Shown: one piece after another, positions 11,822-24,200 of the stretch
Layout: every line of letters begins with the position of its first letter
How positions within the stretch are numbered: the first letter of the stretch is position 1
Origin: Parasponia andersonii
Taxonomy: Eukaryota; Streptophyta; Magnoliopsida; Rosales; Cannabaceae
Direction: 5' to 3'
DNA length: 64,000 bases
NCBI GenBank assembly: GCA_002914805.1
Contig: JXTB01000017.1
Location: forward strand, 659,463 to 723,462
Position numbers and translations under genes: made by a program
The notes under the pieces: generated by a model
Seen by the model: the letters and a program-made list of their open reading frames with translations, nothing else
What the model was told of the DNA's origin: nothing
Databases searched by the model: none

Positions 11822-12310
11822 ATATATATAATATCATATATTATGTTCATATCTTAGGACATGTTGTACATATTGTTAAGTTCACATAGTAGATTATTTA
11901 TGTGTTTGCCTATAGTAGCATAAGGTCCAATTAGCGGGATAACACAATATTATAGATGACTCAAAACTTTTAACTACATATAAATCTAAAGTCGCTATGA
12001 AGTTGTGAAAAATAAAAAAACTAGTTTCATTATGATTATTCATTTCATGGTGCGTTTCCTTTTAAAAATAAAAATAAAAAATATATTTACATGAATTAGT
12101 CGTTTAGTATTGATGGTTTCCTCCCCATGGTATTTTAATATTTAACGTTTATAAAAATTATTGATTACGGACATGATGTGCCTTCATTATACTATCAAGT
12201 AATAATGCAGTTTTAAATATACCTATGTTTTTAAAGAAAACCAAATGAAAGTACTAAATTTAAGATTTGCAATAATTTAATACTTATCGACTAATGTACC
12301 TTTACATATA

Positions 12311-12552
12311 GGATCATTATTGATTAGGTATTTTTTTTCCTATTTATAGGTATTTTTTTAACCATTGAACCATTATTTAACGACTATCATGATTTGAGTA
12401 GTTGGAAAATAAAAGTAATAACAATAAATGCACATTATTTAATATTTTTTCTCTCTTTACATTTTACCATAGAAATAGGTGCATGACGAATTTTAATTAG
12501 GTAAAACAATACCTATAGATAGGTATAAAAAAAAACTACTGAAGTGGTGCCC
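12311..12552 (+). mobile_element. (TA)n-inserted MITE-like element, diverged copy F
   Basis: An older copy in the same orientation as copy A. GATTAGGTATTTTTTTTCC stands at the left and GGTATAAAAAAAAACTACTG, followed by AGTGGTGCCC, at the right. The central repeat is decayed (AACCATTGAACCATTATTTA). It is flanked by ACATATA and TATATATA. Length and layout match the younger copies, although identity is clearly lower. Confidence 0.6.
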
Positions 12553-15500
12553 TTATATATAACAATGTCTTTTAGGTACATTTCTCATCGAGGTTAGAGT
12601 GATAATGAATTTGCAACAAGAGGGAAAGAAAATGCCAAGTCCGGAATAAAGATCGTATCTCTTATTAGTTTAATCCATATGGAATATTGGAAAAAAGAAA
12701 TAGTGTGTTGAATCTATTGTGGTAAATGGATCTCTTCTTAGCTTTGATCCATCTAAAAAAGAGGAATAGAAAAGAAAGTGATGATGATGCAAAAAAAAAA
12801 AAATGATTCTTGAAGTTGTATGAAGACCAAATATTTTAATAATATTAATTTACTCTAGCATCTCCATATCTTTGACACCCAATAATATTTTAAGCATAAA
12901 ATTTTTATAATGGTATTTGTTAGTCTTGGAAGAGCCACTAAATTGGCAGGAACTTGTTCATAATTTATAAAAACTATTCACATTTATTTATTTTTTAATT
13001 GGAATAATTCTCTTATAATGTTTTACCCACGTGATCAAATTGCAATTTAACTTGGTCTACTTTGCTATCATCTTTATCAAAGATTGAAGCTACTTTATAA
13101 TTTATACTAATTTTGATGCTTAACATTATTCTATATGGAGTGTTTGAATTGTGTTTCTATTGTCAAGGTTCTTGATGAACTTATTTCCTCCCCATAAATT
13201 TAATCTTATGTTCAATACGTTTATTGAAAAATAATGACAAGTGTTTAAGTAAAGGCAACATATCTAACATATTTTCCTCAAACTCTAAATCTATCTAAAT
13301 CATAGGCATAACAAGTTAGATCTACTGTCTTTGTATTAAATTGACAAGTTTATTAAACTAAATAGTAATAGAATTTAATATGCATTAAAGAAGCTAATAA
13401 TATCCCTTACAAAAAAAAAAAGAGAGAACATATTAATACTAATGCCATAATAATATAAGACCGTCAAATAAAATGAGTTATAAAAATGATAAATATCCAT
13501 AAACTAAATCTTTATCTTTAATAACATCATTAAGCTTTAAATTTAATTATACAAATTAATACTTGATGACTCATTTTCTTATAAGAAATTGAACTTGAAT
13601 TGGTATATTTAGACTAAACATATTATTTTGTTATAACCAATGATCAATACGAATAAAGACCATAATTAAAAAATGAATTTTAAATTTAAGTAATTTATTT
13701 TAGTGTTATATTAGTCAACAGAGAGCATTGTATATTGATGCAGTAATTTTTAGTTGTTCAGATACTAAAAACATCCTTCAAAATAATTTTAATCTCATGT
13801 AGATATTATACCATATTAAAATAGAATTTCTCAAGCATTGTTTTTTCTTTTGAGGTCAAAGTCTTCAAGTTCCCATTATTTTCAATTCTTTCTATTATGT
13901 TGTGTATACTTTTGGGAAGAAGACCTATTGTAAATAATTGTACTCAAATTCAATTATCCAAAGGAAGCAAAAATCATATATAATATTCTAAAAATAAATG
14001 GATAAATTAATATCCAAATACGATTTTAAAAAATAACATTAAAGAAAAAACAATTATAAAGAAGTAAGGAATAAAAAATTGGAATAAGAATGATAATAGT
14101 TGGAATTAAATATGGAATGAGATTGGGAAAAAGGAAAAAGGTTCAAGTTACCGCTATAATCAAAAGAGTGGATCACATTTTTTTTACACATGGCCTTATG
14201 GTCCCTATTAATTGGGCCATACACAATTTTTACAGTCACGTGTTGATATTTTTTATAATCCAATTTTGAGTCTTATGCAGTCCAATTGAATTAAATCAGA
14301 TTTGAGAATCTTATGGATATATTTAATTCTATCACTAATAAATTAAACTCAGCTTTAATTAACTTTTAATATAAATGAATCCAATATATTAACTTTGGTC
14401 TACTTATTAAAAAACTAAAATTGCACTTTTAAATTACATAAATATTACAGTAAGAATATCATAAATTACTTAAAGAAATAAATATGTCTATTTATTAAAA
14501 ACAAAAAAACTATACCCATTTGGTAAAAAATATCTACATAAAGTACTAATAATTATATAATGAAAAAATTATCATTTTATTCTTTAATTGTATATTTACC
14601 TTAAGTAAAATAAATTACATCTAATGAAGATCCCGATTGATTATCATTCGATAATTGAATATGTGACTAAATTTAATTATCTAAGAACCTATATTTTATA
14701 AATTATAAATATATTTTTAATATCTGTGAATATATATTCGCTACACTTATAAACTTATATACTAAAATACATAGTTATAGATTATGTTCTTCTTAATTAC
14801 ACTATTAATAACTCAAATAGTTCAAGATATGAATGTTTTTTGCATTATCTAATTAGGATTAAAATAAGAGTATCGTAATTATTGCTTGTCTTAAATTGAG
14901 ACTCTATACTATATTACTTATGATAAAGTCTAGAATTTATATGATTCTTTTCAAGATACTAAACACAACTAGATTTGTATTTGGAGTCTACTCTAATAAA
15001 TAGTCATTCACTATTTTCATTTGAATAGATTATCTATTCAATCTTTTCCAAATAAAAGTAACTACCTCTTATTCATCGATTATGAAAAAAATCTTATAGA
15101 CTTAATAAAGAATTATATTTCTAGCATTTCTATATATAAATAATTTTTTATTATATATTAGTCAAGTAACATTTTGATGATTACTTACAAAGATAGAAAA
15201 AAATTATTTACAGCACAATATGAGTAAAAAAAATTATGAAATTTATGAATAAAAATAATATAATTTTTTATAATAAATCGTCTATTATGAAGTGAATATT
15301 TTAAAAGTAATTTTCTAATATCTTAGGATTACTTGTGCACGACAATGTTGTGATGATAGATACATGCCTAGAAAGAAGTTTATTTCGTCATCTTGAATAA
15401 TGTTGATTAGATTTAAGTATTATCTATTTGAAGTTAATGAATTTAATATTGTGTTTGACTAAATCCATTTGAGGTTTATATTTATTTTGTTTGAATTTTT

Positions 15501-18500
15501 ATATTGCAAATACTCTTATTATTATGAATAATAAAGAATTACTTGTGTGAATAATTATATTAGAGAGACAAGCTTCTTTATTCATAAAATCGAAATAAAA
15601 AGTTACATTCTACAAGTAAAGAAATAATACTTCGTTTTAAGAAAACATGCAATATTGTCTATTTCAACATAATTAATTAAATTTATAATCATCGAAATAT
15701 ATGATTTCAGATAGAAATACTAGTACATTATAAGTTGTTATAAGTGTATAGAATAAGACCGAGTGAAATAGAATTTGTAGTTAAACGCGTTAAATTTTAA
15801 TCTCTATTTCAGTATCCTAGTATGACAACATGAATACTTTAATCCTAGTATTTGTTAGACTTGCTTTTATTAGGTTTTTATCTTTTTAAATAACTAAATA
15901 GTAAGACCTAGTTAAAAGATTAAGACTTAGTTCTATTAAAAGATATGCTTGGTGAGTTATGGGAACACTATTCACGAATTTGAATACCCATACTTATAAT
16001 GTCATTTTAAATTTTTTCTAATACTTAAATAAAATAAACTAGCACTTAGTATTCACTTTAAGAATTTTACTATATTTATAATTGTTATTATAACTATAGT
16101 TGTCAGCTGTATCAAGTAGAGAAAAAATTATAACTTAGAGGTAAATAAGTACTAGAGGGATAATATAGTAAATTTTCTTTAACACTAAGTCGTGGTATTG
16201 GAGGTATATCTGTAGATATAATATATGCTAAATAGATTAAGCTGAATGGGTGTTAATAAGTTTCATAGAAAATAAATGACATTTAGTCTAATAGTTTAGT
16301 ATTAGGCCCAAAGTATAATGTCAATTACTAATAGACAATATAAATCACAATTAAGAATTAATAATAATTGTAGACAATTAGTCTGTTAGAGTTTAGACTA
16401 TTGGATCCATTAGATCCATTTTCTAGTTTCATATAAGCTTATAATTAATAGAATGATCAATTTAGTTCAACTATCTCTCTGTGTACATAAGAGAAATATT
16501 GTTTAAACTTTATACATAACATTACACACATAAAACATAACACAAATATAGTAATTATGAGTACGTGTGAAACATATAAAGAAAAAAGAAGTGCCATAGC
16601 CAAGCTAGGGTTTGAGAAATCCCTTAGTAATTTCAATCAAAGGAAAAAAATAAAAAATAAGTAATATAGTTTATCCTTGCACATCCACGTGGGAAATAAA
16701 AAAAAAAAGGTGTGTACACACTAAGTTTAGTTTAAAGTTGAAAAAAAAAATAGTTTGGCTTATTGGTTGTGAAAAAATTATAAGTATTTAAATAAAATAA
16801 TATCCAAGAAATAACATATGCTAAATCACCAATTTCTATTATGCTCTGTAAAACTTTTATTAAATTTTAGAATATTAATTCTATTGTATTATTTGTAGAA
16901 AGTTTATAAAATTATTTTAATATTTTATGAGAAAAATAATACTAGTATGTGATTAAAATGTTAGTAATCAATGTATTAAGCTTAATCTATTAGATTCACT
17001 CTTCTTTAAAACAATAATTATTACGACTTAAGCTAGAGGGAGATAGGCCCAATAAGAGCCTATTTTTAGGTAAAAAAATCATCATTGTAGATGATATCGT
17101 AACTATGGATAATAATTATTTACCTTGTTCTTGGAAAATCTAAGCACAAAATGATTACTATTAAAATTCTTACACGAGGATGCCTATGATCCCATGACCT
17201 TTAGAATGCACCTAGTCTTTATTGGATGAAAAAACAACCTTATTCATTCGTGTCACTTCTCATCCCAATACTTGACTAGCTTCTCAATCGTATAGCTCAC
17301 ATCCCAGACGTTGTAAAAAGTCACATTCCTCAAGTCATGCATATCTTTGGGTTTGACTATGGCAACATGAAGACAAAGGCTAGTGTTGTGGATAAGCTTA
17401 GGGATAAACGATAAATGTGATACCAAAAGTCACTACAAGGAAATAAGAAAAGTGCACTAGTAACAAGATACTATTTTTCATAATTCCATTAATAGGTTCC
17501 ATGACTAGAGAAGCTTCGTAGTGAACTAAATAGAGCTTATGAGGCATTGTTTTAAGGGTCAAGATATATAGTTTTAAAACATACGAAGACAAATAAGACT
17601 TTTTTTTTGTCTAGGCTCGATAGTGACCTAATGGAGAAGAAATGTCAATTAGCATACATTGGTAAACTTTGTAAACTTCTATATATGATTTAGAATTAGT
17701 TAATTAAATATTCACTTGTTTAGTATTGTTTTCCCTTAATTAGCTTCGTTCGTTGATACTATATTATAATTTTTTTTAACATAAACAATCAAATACATTC
17801 TTATTAACAAAAATACGTATTATTGTAATATAAATTCATCGGATAGTATTTTTTTATTCAAAAATAAGTTATCAAGGAATTTAGAATGTCTAACTCTTAT
17901 TGTATTAAACTTATGCTTATTTTCTATGTTAGGATTATAGTCACTATTACTTCGTAAATTAAAACTAGTCGATTATTAATGCATATCATATTTGATACTA
18001 GTTAATTACATGATAGTTTTGTTTTAATTCAATATGTTATTACTATATATTTGTTAGGTAGCACTTGTTTTTTGTTTACTTATGATCCATTATAATGGAA
18101 TTTAGTGTATTTGACTATCTTTATATTGAGTTTATACTTATTTTTCATATCATGAATATTAATACAATTGTATTTCTAAAAAAAATTAATACAATTTATA
18201 TTTTAATCGGGGCTAGTTAACTACTATAATAATTTGTGCAACTATTTTTCCCCCTAATGTATCAATATTTAAATCTTTTAAGCTCTATATAATTATCAAT
18301 TTATGGAACATAGTATTATTGTAAGGATATTTATCAGCTAACATTTGCTTCATGTTTATAATAAAAAATTATTATCACAAAACTTAATCTATCCTACTAT
18401 AATAAAAATTTATGATAGTTTGATATAAATTATTTATATTGTTTTCATAAAGTTAAGAGTTAATTGCTTGCCCTAATGGTTTTTCCATAACTTTGTTTAT

Positions 18501-19116
18501 TTACATTGAATTTGAAATCATTTCAATAATATTTTCGAATCATGGAACTTTTTTGCTATTATAATGTGTATTTGTTTTAAAGCATTTGATTCCAATATAC
18601 TTTGAGTTAATTGTCATTACACTTAGATGATCAACTATAATTACATAACATTTATGATTTTTTTTCCCTATCACCGTGAGTGCTAGTATCCTTCGTATCT
18701 AACTCTAGTATTAGTATTCTTTTTCTATTAATGGTATTATTTATGCATTATAGGGTTTTGTTGTTGTTGTTTCAACTTTGTTGTTGCAATGTTTATTGTT
18801 TACTTATAATTAGTTATTATGAGTTTATAATAGTATTACCATTTTTACTATTAATAGTACCAGATTCAAATTAATTTATTACCATAAGAATTCGTCTGCT
18901 TATCTCCTTTCTCTCTCTCCTAATTGTTGATATTCAGTTTGAGCCTTTTAAATTATATAGAATATTTAATTTGTAGAAATTTAAAATTGTTGTAAATTAT
19001 TTGTTTAATGACATTTTTTTTCGTGTTTTTATCATGAAACTTTCTTTGAGTTATCTCTATATAAAATTTATATCAATTTGCTATAATAATATTATTGATA
19101 TTAGTTATAGATAATT
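12553..19116. other. Gene-free AT-rich DNA, about 6.5 kb
   Basis: Apart from a somewhat GC-richer patch at 17160-17600 that I could not identify, this is low-complexity AT-rich sequence with short random ORFs. No tRNA, miRNA precursor or recognised protein domain was seen. Some of it is probably decayed transposon sequence beyond recognition. Confidence 0.5.
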
Positions 19117-19770
19117 TATGGCATATTTGGTTGAAAGGAATCAACTTGGGAATAGAAAGATGGTTCCAATACATTTCATTGTTTGATTGTATTTTTAGCA
19201 AAAGAATTATCATTTTAGTGGAATCATAGTTACATCAAATGATGGAATTGTTATTCCTTAGGTTGTGAAGTGGAATAACAATTCCATCATAACTCAAATT
19301 TTGAAATACCCAATTTCTTTTTTTTTTTCCTACCAAAACATCTAAAATTAAGAGTATCTTTTGTCAACATAATATATATATATATGGTTGCCAATCCAAT
19401 AGGTATTTTTTTTCTTTACCTATGGGTAAGTATTTTTTTTTTAGCCGTTGGATCACCATTAGATAGTGATCTAATGGCTCTAATGAAGTGCATGAAAAGA
19501 CGTGCATCATTAATGCTCTTTCTCTCTCTTACTTTTTACAATAAAAAAATGTGCATGCTAAATTTTTATTGGCCAAATTGATACCTATACATAGGTAAAA
19601 AAAAAAAAAATACCTTCTGGATTGGTGCCATATATATATATTTCATTTCATCCTAAGATTATTCCAAGTTTCAACCAAACATTGAATATTATTCTTATTC
19701 TTTTTTTGATTTCATTTTATTATAAGTTCCATTATCATTCTAATTCAATTACACAAACTAAATACAACCT
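19117..19770. mobile_element. TTTGGT-ended non-autonomous DNA element carrying a nested MITE
   Basis: The left end reads GGCATATTTGGTTGAAAGGA and the right end ACACAAACTAAATACAACCT, which reads as TTTAGTTTGTGT on the other strand. The interior is full of GGAAT/ATTCC words such as GATGGAATTGTTATTCC and AACAATTCCATCAT, typical of a common plant MITE type. It contains MITE copy B inserted in an internal TA run, so copy B is younger. Ends were not confirmed by a target duplication. Confidence 0.45.
19386..19629 (+). mobile_element. (TA)n-inserted MITE-like element, copy B
   Basis: 244 bp from GGTTGCCAATCCAATAGGTA to CTTCTGGATTGGTGCC, bounded by TATATATATATA on both sides. It holds the central near-palindrome starting GCCGTTGGATCACCATTAGA and the CTTTCTCTCTCTTACTTTTT tract seen in copy A. 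It is one of the best-preserved copies and lies inside another DNA element. Confidence 0.85.
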
Positions 19771-19775
19771 TAAAG

Positions 19776-20158
19776 TGGTGTTTGGTCTGTGGAATGAAAT
19801 TAGAATAGTAATGGAAATCGTAATGGAATAGAATGAAATTGAAAAATGAATAGGAATAATAATTCATTATTTGGTTGAAACTTGAAATAATTTTGGAATG
19901 GAATGAAAATATTATGTTGACAAAAATATCCTTACTTTCATATGTTTTGAAATGATAAAATAAAAAAAAAACTGAGTATTAAATTTTTTGTAAAATGATG
20001 GAATTCTAATTCCATTAGTGATATAATGAAATAATGTAATTGTAATTCTAATGGGATCACAATTTTTTTGCTAAAAACATAAATAAATAAAGGAATGTAC
20101 TTTCTTTTGAAATCACTTTTTCATTCTAAAATTGAGTCTTTTGAACCAAACGTGAGAT
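19776..20158. mobile_element. Second TTTGGT-ended MITE-like element
   Basis: It begins GTGTTTGGTCTGTGGAATGA and ends TTTTGAACCAAACGTGAG, whose reverse complement CTCACGTTTGGTTCAAAA matches the left end in its TTTGGT core. The body repeats AATGGAAT/ATTCCATT words like the adjoining element. It lacks a coding region. The abutting, partly inverted arrangement with 19117-19770 suggests two related elements side by side. Confidence 0.5.
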
Positions 20159-20690
20159 AAGGATTTATAAATTGGCATGGTAATTTTTTCCTCCCTTCGT
20201 TCAGACTTATTGTCAATCCTCCATGTAAACATAAATCAGTATCATTGATTTTTCCGAGTTTTCCAAAATTATTACTTTTTTCGTTTTTTTATATGGTAAT
20301 TACCACGCACAAATGGCTATTATGTTAAAAGCCGTGCAAATTATGTAAATTGCTTATCATAAAAAGAATATTGTACCATAAATGGCCATTCTAGATAAGA
20401 ATAACTATTCACTTTTATCTTTTCTTTCTAATTAAATAAATGAAGACTAAATTATCAAAACGTAATGTCAAACTTAAGCATATCCCTTGAAACACAATAT
20501 TCTATTTACCTTTAAAAAAAAGAATCTTATCATTTTTCTAAAAAATTCGAAAGAAAAAAAAAGGGCGATGTTTCATTTTTTTTGGAAAGACAACACTCCG
20601 ATAAGAACCTTCCAAAAATAAATTAATATTTTTTTAAAATAAAAACGGTATAACTGTTAAACACGACTGGGATCAGTGTATACTCGCCAC
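20159..20690. other. Intergenic AT-rich DNA upstream of the PZP-protein gene
   Basis: No gene or defined repeat was recognised. It is distal promoter sequence at most. Confidence 0.45.
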
Positions 20691-20886
20691 TGCATTTAGC
20701 TACGTGTAAATAGGTGAGGGTCTAAAAGACACCCTAGATAAGCCCACGTATAAGAATCTAATCTCTCTCCATCAAGGCTAAAGCCTCCCCCACTGCCCTG
20801 CAAGAAACGCGAATCTCTCTCTCAGTATAATTTCTTTATTTTTATTTATTTATATATTTTTCTTATTTTCATTTTCTCTCTCTAGA

Positions 20887-20889
<3 letters not shown>

Positions 20890-20936
<47 letters not shown>
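20890..20936. repeat. (CT)n microsatellite in the leader of the PZP-protein gene
   Basis: About 19 uninterrupted CT units followed by TTCTCTCT. Its position just upstream of the coding region fits the Y-patch or CT-rich leader of plant genes. Confidence 0.85.
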
Positions 20937-21186
20937 AACTCCTATTCGATAGCGAAACCGAACTGCGAAAAAACCAAAAAAGAAAAAAAAAAAAAGGGAA
21001 AATCAGTCTCTGGAAAACGGATCCGGAAGAATACAAACCAGAATATAACTGATAACCCTAACCCTAGCCGCGGTTTTATCCTCTTCTCCGTCTCTTAGCT
21101 CCATCGATTGCGGGCGAGATTAAAGACGAGTCTTGGATTAGGGTTAGGGTTTATTTTTTTTTTTCCCTTCCATTTCTTGGTTTTAT

Positions 21187-21243
21187 ATGGAAAAGTGCAT
21201 GAGAGCAATTGAAGCTCAGGTGGTCGATTTGGATTTGGATTAG
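21187..21243 (+). other. Upstream ORF 1 (18 codons) of the PZP-protein gene
   Basis: ATG at 21187, reading MEKCMRAIEAQVVDLDLD and ending at the TAG at 21241. It lies in the probable 5' leader 50 nt before the main start, in a different frame from the main ORF. It could lower translation if it is in the mRNA. No homology was recognised. Confidence 0.45.
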
Positions 21244-21263
21244 GGATTGTTAGGGTTTCGGTT

Positions 21264-21293
21264 ATGGAATGTTTGGGTGGTTGTTGTCGGTGA
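21264..21293 (+). other. Upstream ORF 2 (9 codons) overlapping the main start as TGATG
   Basis: ATG at 21264, reading MECLGGCCR. Its TGA (21291-21293) shares a base with the ATG of the main ORF (21293-21295), giving TGATG. This layout would suit termination-reinitiation, or it may be chance. An in-frame alternative main start at 21269 (adding MFGWLLSV) sits inside this uORF in another frame. Confidence 0.45.
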
Positions 21294-24200
21294 TGACCGG
21301 AGGGAGATGTCACCGGCGGAAGAAGATGATGGGTAGGGGTGCGGACGGAGGTTGTGGCACCGAGGAGAGGCCGTGCCCGGTTTCTAGGGTCCCGGTGAAA
21401 ATTCCGGCGACCCAACCGGAGGTTTCGGAGAAGTCGGCTGCGGCAGCCTCGTTGGTTGGTGTCGATTTCTTTTCACAAGCTAAGAAAGCTTTGTGTTTGC
21501 GCTTGCCGTTTGATGGTTCCGATGAGGCCTCGGCTTCAACTGTGCCCACTTTGCCAAGCGGGTTGGCGAGGTTTTTGTTGAGGCAGTCGGATAGTCGGAA
21601 GCGGCACAAGAAGTCGCATTTGGGTACGGAGAAGAAGAAGAAGAAGTCTTCCCGGCCCCATGAGAAGTCCAAAGTGTCTAACATTTGGGTGGAGACTGAA
21701 GAGTACTTCAGGGACTTGACAATGTCGGATATAGACGCATTGTCTGAGCTGTCTTCGTTTAGTTCTTCAGCTACTCGTAAGTATTTCTTGATTCCGGTTT
21801 TGGAAAATGCGTCGAAGGTGCATGCAGGTGGTTGCAGTGAAGAGAATGTTAACGGCGGCAATGAAAATGGGCTTGTCTCGAAAGTTGAGAATGTAAATAG
21901 TGGACATGCAAATGAGGCTGCTGTACAAAACGAGAACGCTTATGGCGAAAAGGAAAATGGGGTTGTTAAAGAGGAGGCGAAAGCAGAGGAGGAGGAGCAG
22001 TCTATGGAAATTGATAGTGTGGAAGATGCTGAAATGCCCCAGAGGGAAAAGATTTCGTCCGTTCCGGAATCGTCTGGCGGTCTAGAGTGGCTTTTAGGTT
22101 CTAGGAATAAGGTTTGTTTGACTACAGAACGCCCTTCGAAGAAACGCAAGCTTCTGGGTGGTGATGCAGGATTGGAGAAGGTTTTGATAGCTTCTTCTTG
22201 TGATGGGAATTCATCCTTATGCCATTTTTGCTCCACTTGCGATTTGGGAAAAGAATTGAACCGGCTGGTTTCTTGTAGTTCTTGCCAGGTTGCTGTTCAT
22301 CAGAAGTGTTATGGAGTTCAGGAGGATGTAGACTCAACTTGGTTGTGTACTTGGTGTAAGCAGACGACGGATAGTAGCGATTCAACAAAGCCATGCGTTC
22401 TTTGCCCAAGGCAGGGTGGTGCTTTAAAACCTGTTCTTCGGAGTGTTGAAAATGACGGGTCCCTGGATTTTGCTCATTTGTTTTGCTCTCATTGGACGCC
22501 CGAGGTTTATATTGAGGACCTAGTGAAGATGGAGCCGATTGTAAATGTTGAAGCTATAAAAGAAACTCGCAAAAAGCTAGTTTGTAACATATGCAAGGTC
22601 AAAAGGGGCGCCTGCGTTCGATGCAGTCATGGTATGTTCTGTTGTTTCGATATCTTATGGCATTCTGTACTTCACTTTTGGTTGATAGACCGGGAGAAAC
22701 TGGTAATTGGAGTATTTTCCTAACTCTGTTCTATTGCACTTTAATTGTTTGGGAATCCAGCTCATATTTCGGTAAATACTATGACGATGAATGCTAGTAC
22801 CGTGCATTGGTTTGAGTTTCACATGTATCTATTGCGGGCTTTCAGATGATCTGTTATATGTATTCCATTTTCTGATATAAGTGAAAGATGGATTTGTTTT
22901 CACATGTTATCTACCGGATAAAGCCTCTCCCTTTGTACTCGTACACTTTAAGTTCTTTCCTGTGCAGATATACAGGAGTTTTGATTTTATTTTATGTTTT
23001 CAAATTGAATAGAGAAGTGCAGTTGAATGACTGTCTACGGTTTTGAAATTTCCATCTTCCGGGAAAGTCATTTGCATCCTTTCTTGCGCTGTAGTTTTAA
23101 GTTTAGTCATTTCTGCCTCGTTCTTCTTGTTCTATAGTTACCTTTACACATGTATATATACACATGTAATTTGTATTTTTGTACTCTTTAGCAGCTTCTT
23201 GATTCTATTTCTGCATGATTTGTCTTGTTCTCTGTGTATTTTTGCATCGGAAAGAATTCTGTGTGGGCTTATTGATTTCACTGATCATCAAAATTCATGG
23301 TATTGCGAAAGTTTGGTTGTATTGCTTGTGGGATTTGTACAATCGGTTCTTGATGATAGGTCTGATTTTCCTAAGCAGGTTGGTCGAATAATGGGTGCAA
23401 TCTTGAAAGGCAGTACCAATTTTTCTCTGATCTAGTGGCGCCTTTTACGATTAATACATTGAATTGGGTAGTTTGGTTAATGATATAGTTCAAGACTAGA
23501 GTTATTTGCCATTCTGGCTGGGCCTTTAATGGGACAAACTTTCAGCTGTTGTCAGATTGTTGGATGTATGGCTTGACGTAATCCTATTTTATAGGTCTTT
23601 TTAGATTTCAGGGTTTCTTCTTGCACGTACTGGGCTATAATGGTTGCTGAATAAAACTGTTTTCTAGTTCTTCGCGCCATAACTACCATGTCCTAGGCTA
23701 ATTGGTGAAATTCTGCTTGTCAAATATGTAATGTTTTATCTCTTTCGTCATTTTCTTTTTACCAAGTCCTGTGGTTTAGCAGCCTTCTTTGCATCTTCCA
23801 TTTTGAGTTTTTAAGTTCGTTGTACGATGGCAAGTGTTTCTCTTACTAGCATTGTAACTTAGCGTATTTGTTCTGGAAATGGCAGAATATAAGTTGTCTT
23901 CACTTCCTGATGATGTTTTTCTCCAATGTTCTTTTCCCTTTTGATTCAGGAAGTTGCAGAACTTCTTTTCATCCCTTATGTGCGAGGGAGGCTAGTCACA
24001 GAATGGAAGTCTGGGGAAAATTTGGTTCTGATAAAGTAATATCTTGTTTTCTTCTAGAATTATATTAGTGTTGCATTTTGGTTAGGTTTCTTAATGGAAA
24101 AACAATTTTCCTTTTGTAAACGTAGGTTGAGTTACGGGCTTTTTGTTCAAAGCACTCAGAGGTACTGGATAAAAACAATACCTCTCAGTTGGCAAATCCT

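Larger units (their letters stand above)
20691..21292 (+). promoter_or_regulatory. Promoter/leader of the PZP-protein gene: CT repeat and telo-box motifs
   Basis: Base composition shifts here from AT-rich to pyrimidine-rich. A (CT)n run lies at 20891-20936. Telomere-like motifs occur as AACCCTAACCCTAG (21054-21067), ATTAGGGTTAGGGTTTA (21137-21153) and TTAGGGTTT (21250-21258). CT repeats and AAACCCTAA telo-boxes are common in plant core promoters and 5' leaders of housekeeping and chromatin genes. The transcription start cannot be fixed from sequence. It is probably between 20760 and 21000. Confidence 0.6.

Noticed and set aside
17160-17600. A GC-richer patch suggesting a gene or transposase remnant
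   Set aside because: Reading both strands gave no recognisable domain and no consistent exon structure.
19384-19581. A 65-codon open frame in MITE copy B, similar to one in copy C (48460-48681)
   Set aside because: The two frames match because the elements match at the DNA level. Other copies do not keep the frame, and the ORF runs through the terminal repeat, so it is not a gene.
21310-21861. A 183-codon minus-strand ORF opposite exon 1 of the PZP-protein gene
   Set aside because: An antisense shadow of the GC-rich first exon; the plus-strand frame carries the recognised protein.
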